Of a stretch of 9,905 nucleotides of DNA, positions 1 through 5,818 are shown in pieces. Numbering within the stretch: the first letter of the stretch is position 1; every line of letters starts with the position of its first letter. The notes under the pieces are model-generated. The model saw only the letters and a list, made by a program, of their open reading frames with translations, was not told the DNA's origin and ran no database searches. The DNA is from Pseudorhodobacter sp. (GTDB taxonomy: Bacteria > Pseudomonadota > Alphaproteobacteria > Rhodobacterales > Rhodobacteraceae). The position numbers and the translations under genes are program-made. The DNA is taken from the NCBI GenBank assembly GCA_014378345.1, contig JACMNW010000018.1, positions 1 through 9,905 on the forward strand, read 5' to 3'.

Positions 1-201
1 CTGGGATCCACCGCCGGATTGGACACATCCCGAATACAGGTCGCCTTGGAAAAAGGCGTTATCGTGATCAACGGGATCACAGTTTCTGCAATGGAAAATC
101 AACTGATTGCACGGGCTGTGCAAAAAGTCACAGGCGAGGTGAAGGTGGTGAACCGTCTGGTGATCGACGAAGGATTGAACAAAAACAGGGTGTCGCCATG
201 A
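1..201 (+). CDS. BON-domain protein, C-terminal end (5' end outside window)
   Basis: The frame is open from base 1 to the TGA at 199-201, so only the last 66 residues are visible and the true start lies to the left. The alternating hydrophobic pattern IQVALEKGVIVINGITVSA, followed by a helix (ENQLIARAVQKV) and the strand VKVVNRLVI, is the classic BON fold (beta, glycine turn, helix, beta). BON domains occur in OsmY-like periplasmic stress proteins and in other envelope proteins, where they are thought to bind membranes or phospholipid. Whether this protein has one or several BON domains, or a signal peptide, cannot be seen. Its stop overlaps an ATG at 198-200 (ATGA), which suggests it was once translationally coupled to the now broken gene that follows. 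An envelope stress role would fit the neighbourhood, but this is inference. Confidence 0.75.
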   Translation: MGSTAGLDTSRIQVALEKGVIVINGITVSAMENQLIARAVQKVTGEVKVVNRLVIDEGLNKNRVSP

Positions 202-577
202 CACCATCCAACAAACCTCTTGCAGATATTCACTTGGCGCGCTGTCCGTTCTGGCCGTGGCGGGTGCCGCTGCTGTTGCCCGACAGGTTCAACCAACGTG
301 CATTGCTGACATCGCCCCGGGCCGCACCGCGTGGCGCTAGCAGCTTGGTGATTTCGCCGTTAACGGGCGCACAATAACAGTCAATCAAACGCTTAACGAT
401 GCTAACAGTTTTGCCGAGATTATTCAAATTTAACCCAGCTTATGCAAAATATCGCCAAATTCGCCGATCAGGGGAACGATGTAACCCGGTGGGTGTTCGC
501 TGGCCCGGCAGGCTTAAACTTTACCGCCGATACCCGGCTTTTGAAAGATCGCGGGGTCATTCCTGACCCGCTGGCGG
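198..577 (+). pseudogene. Decayed gene for a small exported protein
   Basis: An ATG at 198 overlaps the stop of the BON gene and opens a 59-codon frame ending at TAA 375-377. Its sequence stops looking protein-like after about 11 codons. From about 233 the +2 frame carries a good signal-peptide core (LGALSVLAVAGAAAVA) and then a plausible polar domain (QLGDFAVNGRTITVNQTLN). That frame is interrupted by TAG at 338-340 and ends at TAA 431-433. The protein-like reading then continues in a third frame (NLTQLMQNIAKFADQGNDV and onward, to about 577). Two frameshifts and one nonsense codon within 380 bases point to a dead gene rather than several tiny ones. The original family is not recognised. Sequencing error could produce the same picture, though three separate lesions make that less likely. 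Confidence 0.5.
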
Positions 578-709
578 GTGACATATGGGTTCACGAGTTC
601 ACGGGCCGACTACGTGCGGGTGCCGTTTTCAGATGTGGGCCCTATCGTTGTTCAAGATGATCTGGATGATGATCAGGTTCTTTTCTTATCAGATATTTTG
701 CTGACAGGC
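578..709 (+). pseudogene. Relic of a zinc-dependent alcohol dehydrogenase (MDR superfamily)
   Basis: About 44 codons read as an internal piece of a zinc-dependent alcohol/formaldehyde dehydrogenase of the medium-chain family. The stretch ADYVRVPFSDVGPIVVQDD followed by QVLFLSDILLTG corresponds to the conserved segment just before the nucleotide-binding domain, commonly (A/E)YVRVPFADVGP and DEQVLFLSDIFPTG in family members (from memory). Similarity starts at about 580 and stops at the TG near 709. There is no zinc-ligand N-terminal part before it and no GxGxxG Rossmann motif after it; the frame runs on as unrelated sequence into the next gene. This is therefore a fragment left by deletion, not a functional enzyme. 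The frame differs from the preceding segment, so the two relics derive from different genes or are separated by a lesion. Confidence 0.6.
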
Positions 710-747
710 CGGGGACGGCGATTTAACGGCTCCTGCCCGGTTTGGGC

Positions 748-772
748 GGAACATTGGGCACAGCTAACAGTT
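748..772 (+). promoter_or_regulatory. EcfG-type stress promoter for the 807 gene
   Basis: GGAAC at 748-752 is followed after exactly 16 bases by AGTT at 769-772. This is the -35/-10 pattern GGAAC-N16/17-CGTT of EcfG sigma factors, with one mismatch in the -10. A transcript would start near 779, about 28 bases before the ATG at 807, leaving room for the AAAGG ribosome site at 795-799. The same arrangement with the same spacing recurs four more times on this strand. Confidence 0.65.
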
Positions 773-806
773 TTACGCCCAGATTTTCTTTCAGAAAGGT
801 TAAGCG

Positions 807-1325
807 ATGAAACACGTCGTGCTCATTATAGTGATTGCCATTGCGACACCGCTGGCCGCGCAGACATCAAACGACGACATGCCTGTCATTGAAAACTGGT
901 GGGACAAAGTCGGCGCTGATTTTTTCGGTAAAGCGACAATGGACGAGCTGCGTCCTGAAAACGAAATTCGCGCCCAATGGACAGGACCAAGCGCTGATGA
1001 TCAGGCCGCATCTCTTGCCCGCTGTGCAAAAGCAAACGGCCAATCGGCCGGTGCTTCAACATCGTTGCAGGAAGGCAGCACCGACGAAGGTGAGGATAGC
1101 ACCGCCGAACAACTGGCAGATGAGGTGCCGGCATTAGTTGGTCCGGATGGTGAACAGTCTGCTCAGGCGGCGGAAACGACAAGCACGACCGGGTCTGTCA
1201 GCGGCAAAAAGATTCAGGTGCCTGCGGCAGACGGAGCCCCTGCCCCCGATACGGGATTGGTCGGCGCAACCGGCGGGCCGGATAACAAGATGATCCGTAT
1301 TTGCGAACTGATCCCCAATCTTTGA
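807..1325 (+). CDS. Small exported protein with two cysteines (paralogue of the 5819 gene)
   Basis: This 172-residue protein belongs to no family I can name. Residues 1-19 form a signal peptide (MKH, hydrophobic core, then PLAAQ), so it should be periplasmic. Residues 30-73 are a compact segment containing WW (31-32), LRPENEIRAQW (48-58) and C73. Residues 75-160 are a low-complexity linker rich in Ala, Ser, Thr, Glu, Asp and Gly. The last residues form a short helix with C166 (MIRICELI). The exported protein at 5819 has the same order: signal peptide, W, L-R-x-x-x-E-I-x-x-Q core, Cys, disordered linker, C-terminal Cys helix. The 26 residues from LR to the first Cys align without gaps. The two Cys might form a disulfide in the periplasm (inference). 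AAAGG at 795-799 sets the start, and an EcfG-type promoter lies just upstream. The catalase gene follows after 57 bases and may share the transcript. Confidence 0.8.
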   Translation: MKHVVLIIVIAIATPLAAQTSNDDMPVIENWWDKVGADFFGKATMDELRPENEIRAQWTGPSADDQAASLARCAKANGQSAGASTSLQEGSTDEGEDSTAEQLADEVPALVGPDGEQSAQAAETTSTTGSVSGKKIQVPAADGAPAPDTGLVGATGGPDNKMIRICELIPNL

Positions 1326-1334
1326 TCACCGAAG

Positions 1335-1350
1335 CGCCCTCAGAAGGGCG
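1335..1350 (+). terminator. Short hairpin between the 807 gene and katE
   Basis: CGCCCT (1335-1340) and AGGGCG (1345-1350) form a 6-bp GC-rich stem with loop CAGA. It lies 9 bases after the stop codon and is followed by GCGCGTTT, which is not a real U-tract. It may attenuate rather than terminate. No separate promoter is obvious before katE, so read-through from the 807 promoter is plausible. Confidence 0.3.
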
Positions 1351-1382
1351 GCGCGTTTAACCAACACAGATGGAGCCTGAAA

Positions 1383-3488
1383 ATGGATGATTATGAAGAC
1401 CCGACCACGTTTCGCGGCAAAGGCGGCGAAATTCATCAGACCAGCAGTTCGCACGGCGAGCGCTTGACGACGGCACAGGGAATGGTTGTCGCCGACAACC
1501 AGAATTCGCTGAAAGCCGGTGACAAGGGCCCCATTCTTTTAGAAGATTTCGTCCTGCGTGAAAAAATCTTTCACTTCGACCACGAACGTATTCCGGAGCG
1601 TGTCGTGCATGCCAGAGGAACCGGCGCGCATGGGACGTTCGTGTGCACCCGCGCGATTGCAAATTTGACCATGGCCGCGCCATTTCAAACCGAGGGCAAG
1701 GAAACCCCCTTGTTCGCGCGTTTTTCCACTGTGGTTGGATCAAAGGGGTCACCCGATCTGGCGCGTGACGTGCGGGGGTTCGCGGTCAAGTTTTATACGG
1801 ACGCTGGAAATTGGGATTTGGTGGGAAACAATATTCCTGTGTTTTTCATTCAGGACCCGATCAAATTTCCAGATCTGGTGCACGCCGTGAAACCTGAACC
1901 CGACCGTGGTTTTCCCCAAGCGCAATCGGCGCACGATACGTTTTGGGACTACATCTCACTTACACCTGAATCAATGCACATGGTGATGTGGCAAATGTCT
2001 GACCGGACCATTCCACGATCTTTCCGCATGATGGAGGGCTTTGGCGTCCACACGTATCGGTTTCTGACTGCAAATGGCGATTCAACCTTTGTTAAATTTC
2101 ACTGGAAACCTGTGTTGGGGATGCAATCGGTGTTGTGGGATGAGGCTGTAAAGATAAACGGCGCTGATCCGGATTTTCATCGTCGCGATCTGTGGAATGC
2201 CATTAAGCAGGGCGATCATCCGCAATGGCGGTTGTGCGTGCAGGTGTTTGACCAGACATTCGCAGACGAATTTGAATTCGATATTCTTGATAGCACCAAA
2301 CTTATCCCTGAAGAACTGGTGCCATTGGAGGAAATTGGTGTGATGACGCTGAACCGCGTTGTCGATAACTTTTTCCAGGAAACAGAGCAGGTGGCGTTCT
2401 GCACGCAAAATGTGGTGCCAGGCATAGGCTTTTCGGATGATCCATTGTTGCAGGGTCGGAACTTTTCCTACCTCGACACCCAGCTGAAGCGCCTGGGCGG
2501 GCCCAACTTTGCCGCTTTGCCCATCAACGCGCCGCGCGGGTGCCCGATGAGCAACAACTACCAAGACGGTCACATGCAAACGGCAAACCGACCGGGCCGC
2601 ATCAATTATGAACCGAACGGGTTTGGTGTTGGCCCCAGAGAAGATCCGCTTGCAGGCTATGTCAGTTATAGGGGCACCGTGGATGGCCACCGTCAGCGGA
2701 TTCGCCCTGAAAGTTTTGCAGATCATTACAGCCAGGCGCGGCAATTCTACCTAAGCCAAACAGCGATAGAGCAGACCCATATCTGTGAAGCGCTTATTTT
2801 TGAGCTGGGTAAGTGCGAAATGCCCGATATCCGCAACGCTATTGTCGGCCATTTGCTGAATATCGAAGAAGATATGGCCATCACGGTTGCAGATGGGCTG
2901 GGGATCGTTGATCTGCCGCCAGCGGCAACCACTGCAGTTCCTGCCCGCAGCGATCTTCCCACGTCTGACGCGTTGAGTATTCTGAAGTCGCCAGTAAAGA
3001 CTTTTGAAGGGCGCGTTCTGGGTGTTCTTTTGCTGGATGGCTTTGATCCGGATATTCTTGGTGAACTGTCGGCAGCAGCGCTTGATGCGGGTGCGTCAGT
3101 GCAGGTTATTGCGGTGCAAGCCAATGGCGCACTTGACGCAAACGGTGGACGCAGACCTCCCGATCACGCGCTGCGTGGAGGAAAATCTGTTCTTTTCGAT
3201 GCAATTGTGGTTCTCGGGGGCGCAGGCGACGACAGCGCAATTGCAGAGTTTCCGCCAGCGCGGGAATTTATGACCGATGCGCATAATCATGGAAAGTTTA
3301 TCGGGCATCATCAGGCCACTGCGTTCCTGACTGACTGTAAGCTGCCCGGCCGGCCGGATACAGGTTATTTTGATCTGAGTGGCGAGAAGACGGCCAGTCA
3401 GTTTCTGGCCGAATGCGCGGCCGTCAGATGTTGGCTGCGGCTATCTGACATGCCGAACGAAGCTGACTTTGGTTACGGTGATCTTTGA
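1383..3488 (+). CDS. katE: Large-subunit catalase (HPII/KatE type, clade 2)
   Basis: Haem catalase that converts hydrogen peroxide to water and oxygen in the cytoplasm. At 701 residues it belongs to the large-subunit class (E. coli HPII has 753), with a shorter N-terminal extension. The barrel core covers about residues 50-510. It holds the distal His H76 in RVVHARGTGAHG, the distal Asn N149 in DLVGNNIPVFFIQD, and the proximal haem ligand Y363 in GRNFSYLDTQLKRLGGPNF. These three match HPII H128, N201 and Y415 at a constant offset of 52. Residues 543-701 form the C-terminal DJ-1/glutamine-amidotransferase-like domain (RVLGVLLLDGFD, FDAIVVLGGAGDD, KFIGHHQATAFL) found only in large catalases. 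The position equivalent to HPII His392, which is cross-linked to the proximal Tyr, is C340 here. A TGGAG about 9 bases upstream supports the ATG at 1383. Stress-induced expression is likely from context, although no EcfG box directly precedes the gene. Confidence 0.97.
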   Translation: MDDYEDPTTFRGKGGEIHQTSSSHGERLTTAQGMVVADNQNSLKAGDKGPILLEDFVLREKIFHFDHERIPERVVHARGTGAHGTFVCTRAIANLTMAAPFQTEGKETPLFARFSTVVGSKGSPDLARDVRGFAVKFYTDAGNWDLVGNNIPVFFIQDPIKFPDLVHAVKPEPDRGFPQAQSAHDTFWDYISLTPESMHMVMWQMSDRTIPRSFRMMEGFGVHTYRFLTANGDSTFVKFHWKPVLGMQSVLWDEAVKINGADPDFHRRDLWNAIKQGDHPQWRLCVQVFDQTFADEFEFDILDSTKLIPEELVPLEEIGVMTLNRVVDNFFQETEQVAFCTQNVVPGIGFSDDPLLQGRNFSYLDTQLKRLGGPNFAALPINAPRGCPMSNNYQDGHMQTANRPGRINYEPNGFGVGPREDPLAGYVSYRGTVDGHRQRIRPESFADHYSQARQFYLSQTAIEQTHICEALIFELGKCEMPDIRNAIVGHLLNIEEDMAITVADGLGIVDLPPAATTAVPARSDLPTSDALSILKSPVKTFEGRVLGVLLLDGFDPDILGELSAAALDAGASVQVIAVQANGALDANGGRRPPDHALRGGKSVLFDAIVVLGGAGDDSAIAEFPPAREFMTDAHNHGKFIGHHQATAFLTDCKLPGRPDTGYFDLSGEKTASQFLAECAAVRCWLRLSDMPNEADFGYGDL

Positions 3489-3511
3489 GAATACGTTGTG
3501 ACATCTTTTTA

Positions 3512-3536
3512 TGCCTCCGTCTGACAGACGGGGGTA
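3512..3536 (+). terminator. Hairpin after katE
   Basis: A stem pairs 3514-3522 (CCTCCGTCT) with 3526-3534 (AGACGGGGG) around the three-base loop GAC, with one G-U pair and weak extension on both sides. It begins 23 bases after the katE stop. There is no T-run after it, so it is only a candidate terminator or 3'-end stabiliser. Confidence 0.35.
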
Positions 3537-3593
3537 TCGGTATTCGGTTGCTTGTTCACTGCCCCGTCGCGGCTTAACAAAATACGGGATTTT

Positions 3594-3618
3594 GGAACAA
3601 AATCTATGGAAGGCAGTT
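3594..3618 (+). promoter_or_regulatory. EcfG-type stress promoter for the 3654 gene
   Basis: GGAAC at 3594-3598, a 16-base spacer, then AGTT at 3615-3618. The predicted transcript start is near 3625, about 29 bases before the TTG start at 3654. The spacing is identical to the other four plus-strand sites and the -10 is the same as at 769-772. Confidence 0.7.
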
Positions 3619-3653
3619 TTATAGCCATAGTAGAAACAACTGGAGGATAGGCT

Positions 3654-3857
3654 TTGGACCAACAAATCGGCGAAATCGTGTTCTGGGTGGTGTTGCTTGC
3701 CATCGCGCTTATCGGATTGGCCGTTTCGGAGCGACGGGTTAGCGTGCTGGATAAGCAAATTACCAGCTCAACATCAGGTTCAGGGCGTGCTGGCGATGAC
3801 CGCAGCTTTCGTGAACCTCAGCGGTCAGATAGCTTTGGCCGCGCTGTAACCGGCTAA
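3654..3857 (+). CDS. Small single-helix membrane protein, TTG start
   Basis: This 67-residue protein has no family I recognise. Residues 7-24 (EIVFWVVLLAIALIGLAV) form one transmembrane helix. The positive SERR just after it suggests a cytoplasmic C-terminal side. The remaining tail of about 40 residues is polar and probably disordered. The start is decided by a strong GGAGG at 3642-3646, 7 bases before TTG 3654. An in-frame TAG at 3648-3650 rules out any earlier start and no ATG follows in frame, so annotation programs that favour ATG may miss this gene. It has its own EcfG-type promoter and ends just before a perfect 18-bp hairpin. Small inner-membrane stress proteins are common in such regulons, but no function can be assigned from sequence alone. 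Confidence 0.65.
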   Translation: MDQQIGEIVFWVVLLAIALIGLAVSERRVSVLDKQITSSTSGSGRAGDDRSFREPQRSDSFGRAVTG

Positions 3858-3873
3858 ATCATGCTACAAGTTG

Positions 3874-3913
3874 AAATGACCATGGGCTGCCTTTCGGCAG
3901 CCCATGGTCATTT
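3874..3913. terminator. Bidirectional terminator, perfect 18-bp stem
   Basis: Bases 3874-3891 pair perfectly with 3896-3913 around the loop TTTC. The core is CCATGGGCTGCC and the outer arm ends in AAATGA/TCATTT, giving U-rich RNA at the end of the stem (TCATTTT on the plus strand). It sits between two convergent genes (3654 on plus, 3922 on minus) and can stop both transcripts. Confidence 0.85.
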
Positions 3914-3921
3914 TGACAAGA

Positions 3922-4422
3922 TCATGCAGCCTGCAAGATGGCAGCAGAATTGATTGAGGCATCGGCAAGACTAGACAGCGCTTCATCCGTCGCTGTTTCT
4001 TCCACCAAAGTTTGCTGAAGCAGGTCCGCCGCGTCATCCATCCCCAGGACTGATGCCCAAGCGCAAAGTGTTCCGTACCGAGCCATCTCGTAATGCTCGC
4101 CCGCTTGTGCGGCTGCCACAAGGCCCGCATCCAGTGCAGGAGACCCTTTATAGGTTTCCATTACTTCTTCGCCTTCTTCAAGAATGCCATCGATGGCGGG
4201 GCAAGTTTTTGCTTGAGCGCGCTTGCCCATAAGTTCAAAGACCTGTTGCAGACGTTCAACTTGCTGTTCGGTTTCCGTCAAATGCTTATCAAAAGCGGCT
4301 TGCAGATCGGTTGACTGTGCCGCACGGATCATTTTTGGCAGCGCTTTCATGATCTTTTTCTCTGCATAGTAAATGTCGCGCAGCCCATCGTGTAACAAGC
4401 TTTCGAGGTTGGCCATTTTCAT
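3922..4422 (-). CDS. Ferritin-like DUF892 protein (YciF/YciE family)
   Basis: This 166-residue protein has the DUF892 ferritin-like fold, a four-helix bundle with a carboxylate-bridged di-iron site. The N-terminus (ANLESLLHDGLRDIYYAEKKI) is the family's hallmark start. It is followed by helices with LTETEQQVERLQQVFELMG (about 48-66), the acidic LEEGEEVMETY (81-91), GEHYEMARYGTL (108-119) and LVEETATDEAL (139-149). E21, E50/E52, E83/E86, E109, H110, E112 and E141/E142 are the likely iron-ligand candidates. Members are induced by osmotic, oxidative or stationary-phase stress and are often linked to catalase, as here; their biochemistry is poorly defined. The frame is open upstream to 4578, but the family start and the ribosome site (GGAAGG ten bases before the codon) favour ATG at 4422; a second ATG is two codons later. 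The gene is divergent from the sigma factor and has its own minus-strand GGAAC box. Confidence 0.9.
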   Translation of the reverse strand: MKMANLESLLHDGLRDIYYAEKKIMKALPKMIRAAQSTDLQAAFDKHLTETEQQVERLQQVFELMGKRAQAKTCPAIDGILEEGEEVMETYKGSPALDAGLVAAAQAGEHYEMARYGTLCAWASVLGMDDAADLLQQTLVEETATDEALSSLADASINSAAILQAA

Positions 4423-4482
4423 TTTCAGGTTTCCTTCCAGTTGAAAAAATTGCGGACCGCGTCTTGGGGCGGTCAGTGTTAC

Positions 4483-4508
4483 AACCAAGATCCGGATACG
4501 ATTGTTCC
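4483..4508 (-). promoter_or_regulatory. EcfG-type promoter for the DUF892 gene
   Basis: On the minus strand GGAAC (plus 4504-4508) is followed after 17 bases by GGTT (plus 4483-4486). A transcript would start near 4475, about 53 bases before the ATG at 4422. The spacer is 17 rather than 16 and the -10 has one mismatch to CGTT, both within the range described for EcfG promoters. It lies back to back with the sigma factor promoter. Confidence 0.55.
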
Positions 4509-4549
4509 CAAAACGTGCTCTATCTCTGACATTGCACTTGACTAAATCA

Positions 4550-4574
4550 GGAACCTTTAGGTCGGCGACACGTT
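4550..4574 (+). promoter_or_regulatory. EcfG-type promoter of the sigma factor gene, full consensus
   Basis: GGAAC at 4550-4554, a 16-base spacer, then CGTT at 4571-4574: a perfect match to the EcfG consensus. The transcript would start near 4581, about 30 bases before the ATG at 4611. This implies that the sigma factor is controlled by an EcfG-type sigma, possibly itself. It also argues against an upstream TTG start at 4581, which would sit on the transcription start. Confidence 0.8.
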
Positions 4575-4610
4575 GCATTTTTGCAGTCGGTAGGATCAGA
4601 GGAAGATGAG

Positions 4611-5159
4611 ATGATGTGTGCCCAAACGTTTCAGGAAAACGTCATTGAGCAAGTTCCAAAGCTGCGCGCCTATGCGCGTGCGCTCGCACCATTGAGGGCT
4701 GATGCCGATGATTTGGTGCAGGAAACGTTGGCCAAAGCCCTGCGGTATCACGACCGCTTTACGCCGGGCACACAGTTGAAGTCATGGTTGTTTACTATCA
4801 TGCGGAACACACATTTTACAGCGGTAAAAAAGGCTACCCGCGAAAAGCCGGGGTTGATTGATTGCGTGGCCGGCAACGTTGCAGTGCAGCCCGTTCACGA
4901 TACGATTATTGCTTATAACGAAACATTGGCAGCGATTGAACGCCTACCGGGCCGATACCGGGAAATGCTGGTGCTGGTTGTCATGCTGGGGGAAAGCTAC
5001 GAAAATGCAGCGATCCTTTCCAACTGCGCCGTAGGCACTGTTAAAAGCAGAGTCAACCGCGCCCGCAGCATGGTTCTGGCACAGATTTTGCCTGCTGCCG
5101 GTGACATACGACCAGAATTTTTGAAAACATCCCCACAGCGTAGCGTTTCAATATCTTAA
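4611..5159 (+). CDS. ECF RNA polymerase sigma factor, EcfG/ECF15-like
   Basis: This 182-residue group 4 sigma factor directs RNA polymerase to a specific promoter set. Region 2 spans about residues 16-76: LRAYARAL, then ADADDLVQETLAKAL with the core-binding DDLVQET motif, then LKSWLFTIMRNTHF of region 2.4, which reads the -10. Region 4 spans about 104-160: AIERLPGRYREMLVLV, then SYENAAILSNCAVGTVKSRVNRAR, the helix-turn-helix that reads the -35. The wording (RADADDLVQETL, SWLFTIMRNT, AVGTVKSRVNRAR) resembles EcfG, the general stress sigma factor of alphaproteobacteria. There is no C-terminal SnoaL-like extension. The start at 4611 follows AGAGGAAG (4598-4605) with good spacing; ATG 4614 is an alternative. 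A perfect EcfG-type promoter precedes it, suggesting autoregulation or a secondary EcfG paralogue under the main one. No PhyR or canonical NepR is adjacent, but a NepR-like gene lies at 6520. After the gene, 5160-5298 holds nothing I can identify. Confidence 0.93.
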   Translation: MMCAQTFQENVIEQVPKLRAYARALAPLRADADDLVQETLAKALRYHDRFTPGTQLKSWLFTIMRNTHFTAVKKATREKPGLIDCVAGNVAVQPVHDTIIAYNETLAAIERLPGRYREMLVLVVMLGESYENAAILSNCAVGTVKSRVNRARSMVLAQILPAAGDIRPEFLKTSPQRSVSIS

Positions 5160-5298
5160 CAGGTTTATGCAATTGAAAATGTTGTCAAATTCAGCCCGCG
5201 TGAACTGCGTGGATGCTTTTTGGCAGCGTCTGATCACCTGTATTATCGTTTAATTTCACTCCAACTTAACAGCAGCAAAAAGCAACCGGGATACGTCG

Positions 5299-5323
5299 GG
5301 AACATTCATCGGCAAGTCGGGTT
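5299..5323 (+). promoter_or_regulatory. EcfG-type promoter for the acidic protein
   Basis: GGAAC at 5299-5303, 16 bases, GGTT at 5320-5323. The predicted transcript start is near 5330. This favours a start codon at 5353 or 5356 over the ATG at 5344, which has no ribosome site and would have a very short leader. Confidence 0.65.
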
Positions 5324-5355
5324 TTACGGATACTTGCACAACAATGGAGAAAATG

Positions 5356-5586
5356 ATGACCAAAGACAGCGATCTTGACCGGCCTTTCGACACTGACAAG
5401 ACCATCGAAAAAACCTGGGATCAGGCAAACCTTGACGACCCTGAAGAAGAAGAGATTGATCCTGACGATGAACTTGAAGACGAAATTACAGACGATCTTG
5501 ACGATGCCGATCAATTGGATGAGTCAGATGCCGACAAGCAGTATCGCGGCAGCCCGCGTGGACCGTCGCCCGACGCGGTGGACTAA
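5356..5586 (+). CDS. Very acidic small protein, probably disordered
   Basis: A cytoplasmic protein of 76 residues from ATG 5356, unrecognised. Aspartate and glutamate dominate (for example DDPEEEEIDPDDELEDEI and DDLDDADQLDESDAD), and there is no cysteine, signal peptide or membrane segment. It ends in a short Arg/Gly/Pro tail (YRGSPRGPSPDAVD). GGAG at 5346-5349 is 6 bases before ATG 5356 and 3 before ATG 5353; the ATG at 5344 has no ribosome site in front. An EcfG-type promoter lies upstream and a hairpin lies 20 bases after the stop. The charge pattern could suit a nucleic-acid mimic, a chaperone-like or hydration protein, or a binder of basic partners; none of these can be chosen from sequence. 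Expression as a real protein is supported by the promoter and ribosome site. Confidence 0.7.
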   Translation: MTKDSDLDRPFDTDKTIEKTWDQANLDDPEEEEIDPDDELEDEITDDLDDADQLDESDADKQYRGSPRGPSPDAVD

Positions 5587-5606
5587 CTTTCTTATGTAAA
5601 GTCAAG

Positions 5607-5638
5607 TTACGGGGCAGCTTTGTCAGGCTGTCCCGTAA
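5607..5638 (+). terminator. Hairpin after the acidic-protein gene
   Basis: TTACGGGGCAGC (5607-5618) pairs with GCTGTCCCGTAA (5627-5638) as a 12-bp stem with one G-U pair and an 8-base loop. It lies 20 bases after the stop codon. No T-run follows, so termination is likely but not canonical. Confidence 0.5.
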
Positions 5639-5725
5639 GCCATTCTGGTGCAATTTGACAGAAAAGTTGAAGTAGGCATTGTGGCCCAAAACCAGGTGAT
5701 TGCCGCTTTGCCGGTTTGGTTTTCC

Positions 5726-5750
5726 GGAACAATTGCCCCCGCCACAGGTT
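5726..5750 (+). promoter_or_regulatory. EcfG-type promoter for the 5819 gene
   Basis: GGAAC at 5726-5730, 16 bases, GGTT at 5747-5750. The transcript would start near 5757, leaving a leader of about 62 bases before the ATG at 5819. It is the same box pair as at 5299-5323. Confidence 0.65.
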
Positions 5751-5818
5751 GGAAAATCATGGATCTGCAAATGCAGCGACCCATGCAAAATTCATCCAGA
5801 CCAACCGAAGGAAACCAC

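Noticed and set aside
473..497. GGAAC with TGTT after 16 bases on the plus strand
   Set aside because: It lies inside the decayed region with no intact gene start within about 300 bases downstream, and the -10 is T-GTT; more likely chance or a dead promoter.
2082..2744. 220-codon open frame on the minus strand inside katE
   Set aside because: Antisense shadow of a clearly real catalase; its sequence resembles no protein and is explained by katE codon usage.
4423..4578. N-terminal extension of the DUF892 frame to 4578
   Set aside because: It would run through the divergent promoter region, and the family N-terminus begins at the ATG at 4422, which has a ribosome site.
4581..4610. TTG start for the sigma factor at 4581
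   Set aside because: It coincides with the predicted transcription start of the perfect EcfG promoter and has no ribosome site; ATG 4611 has one.
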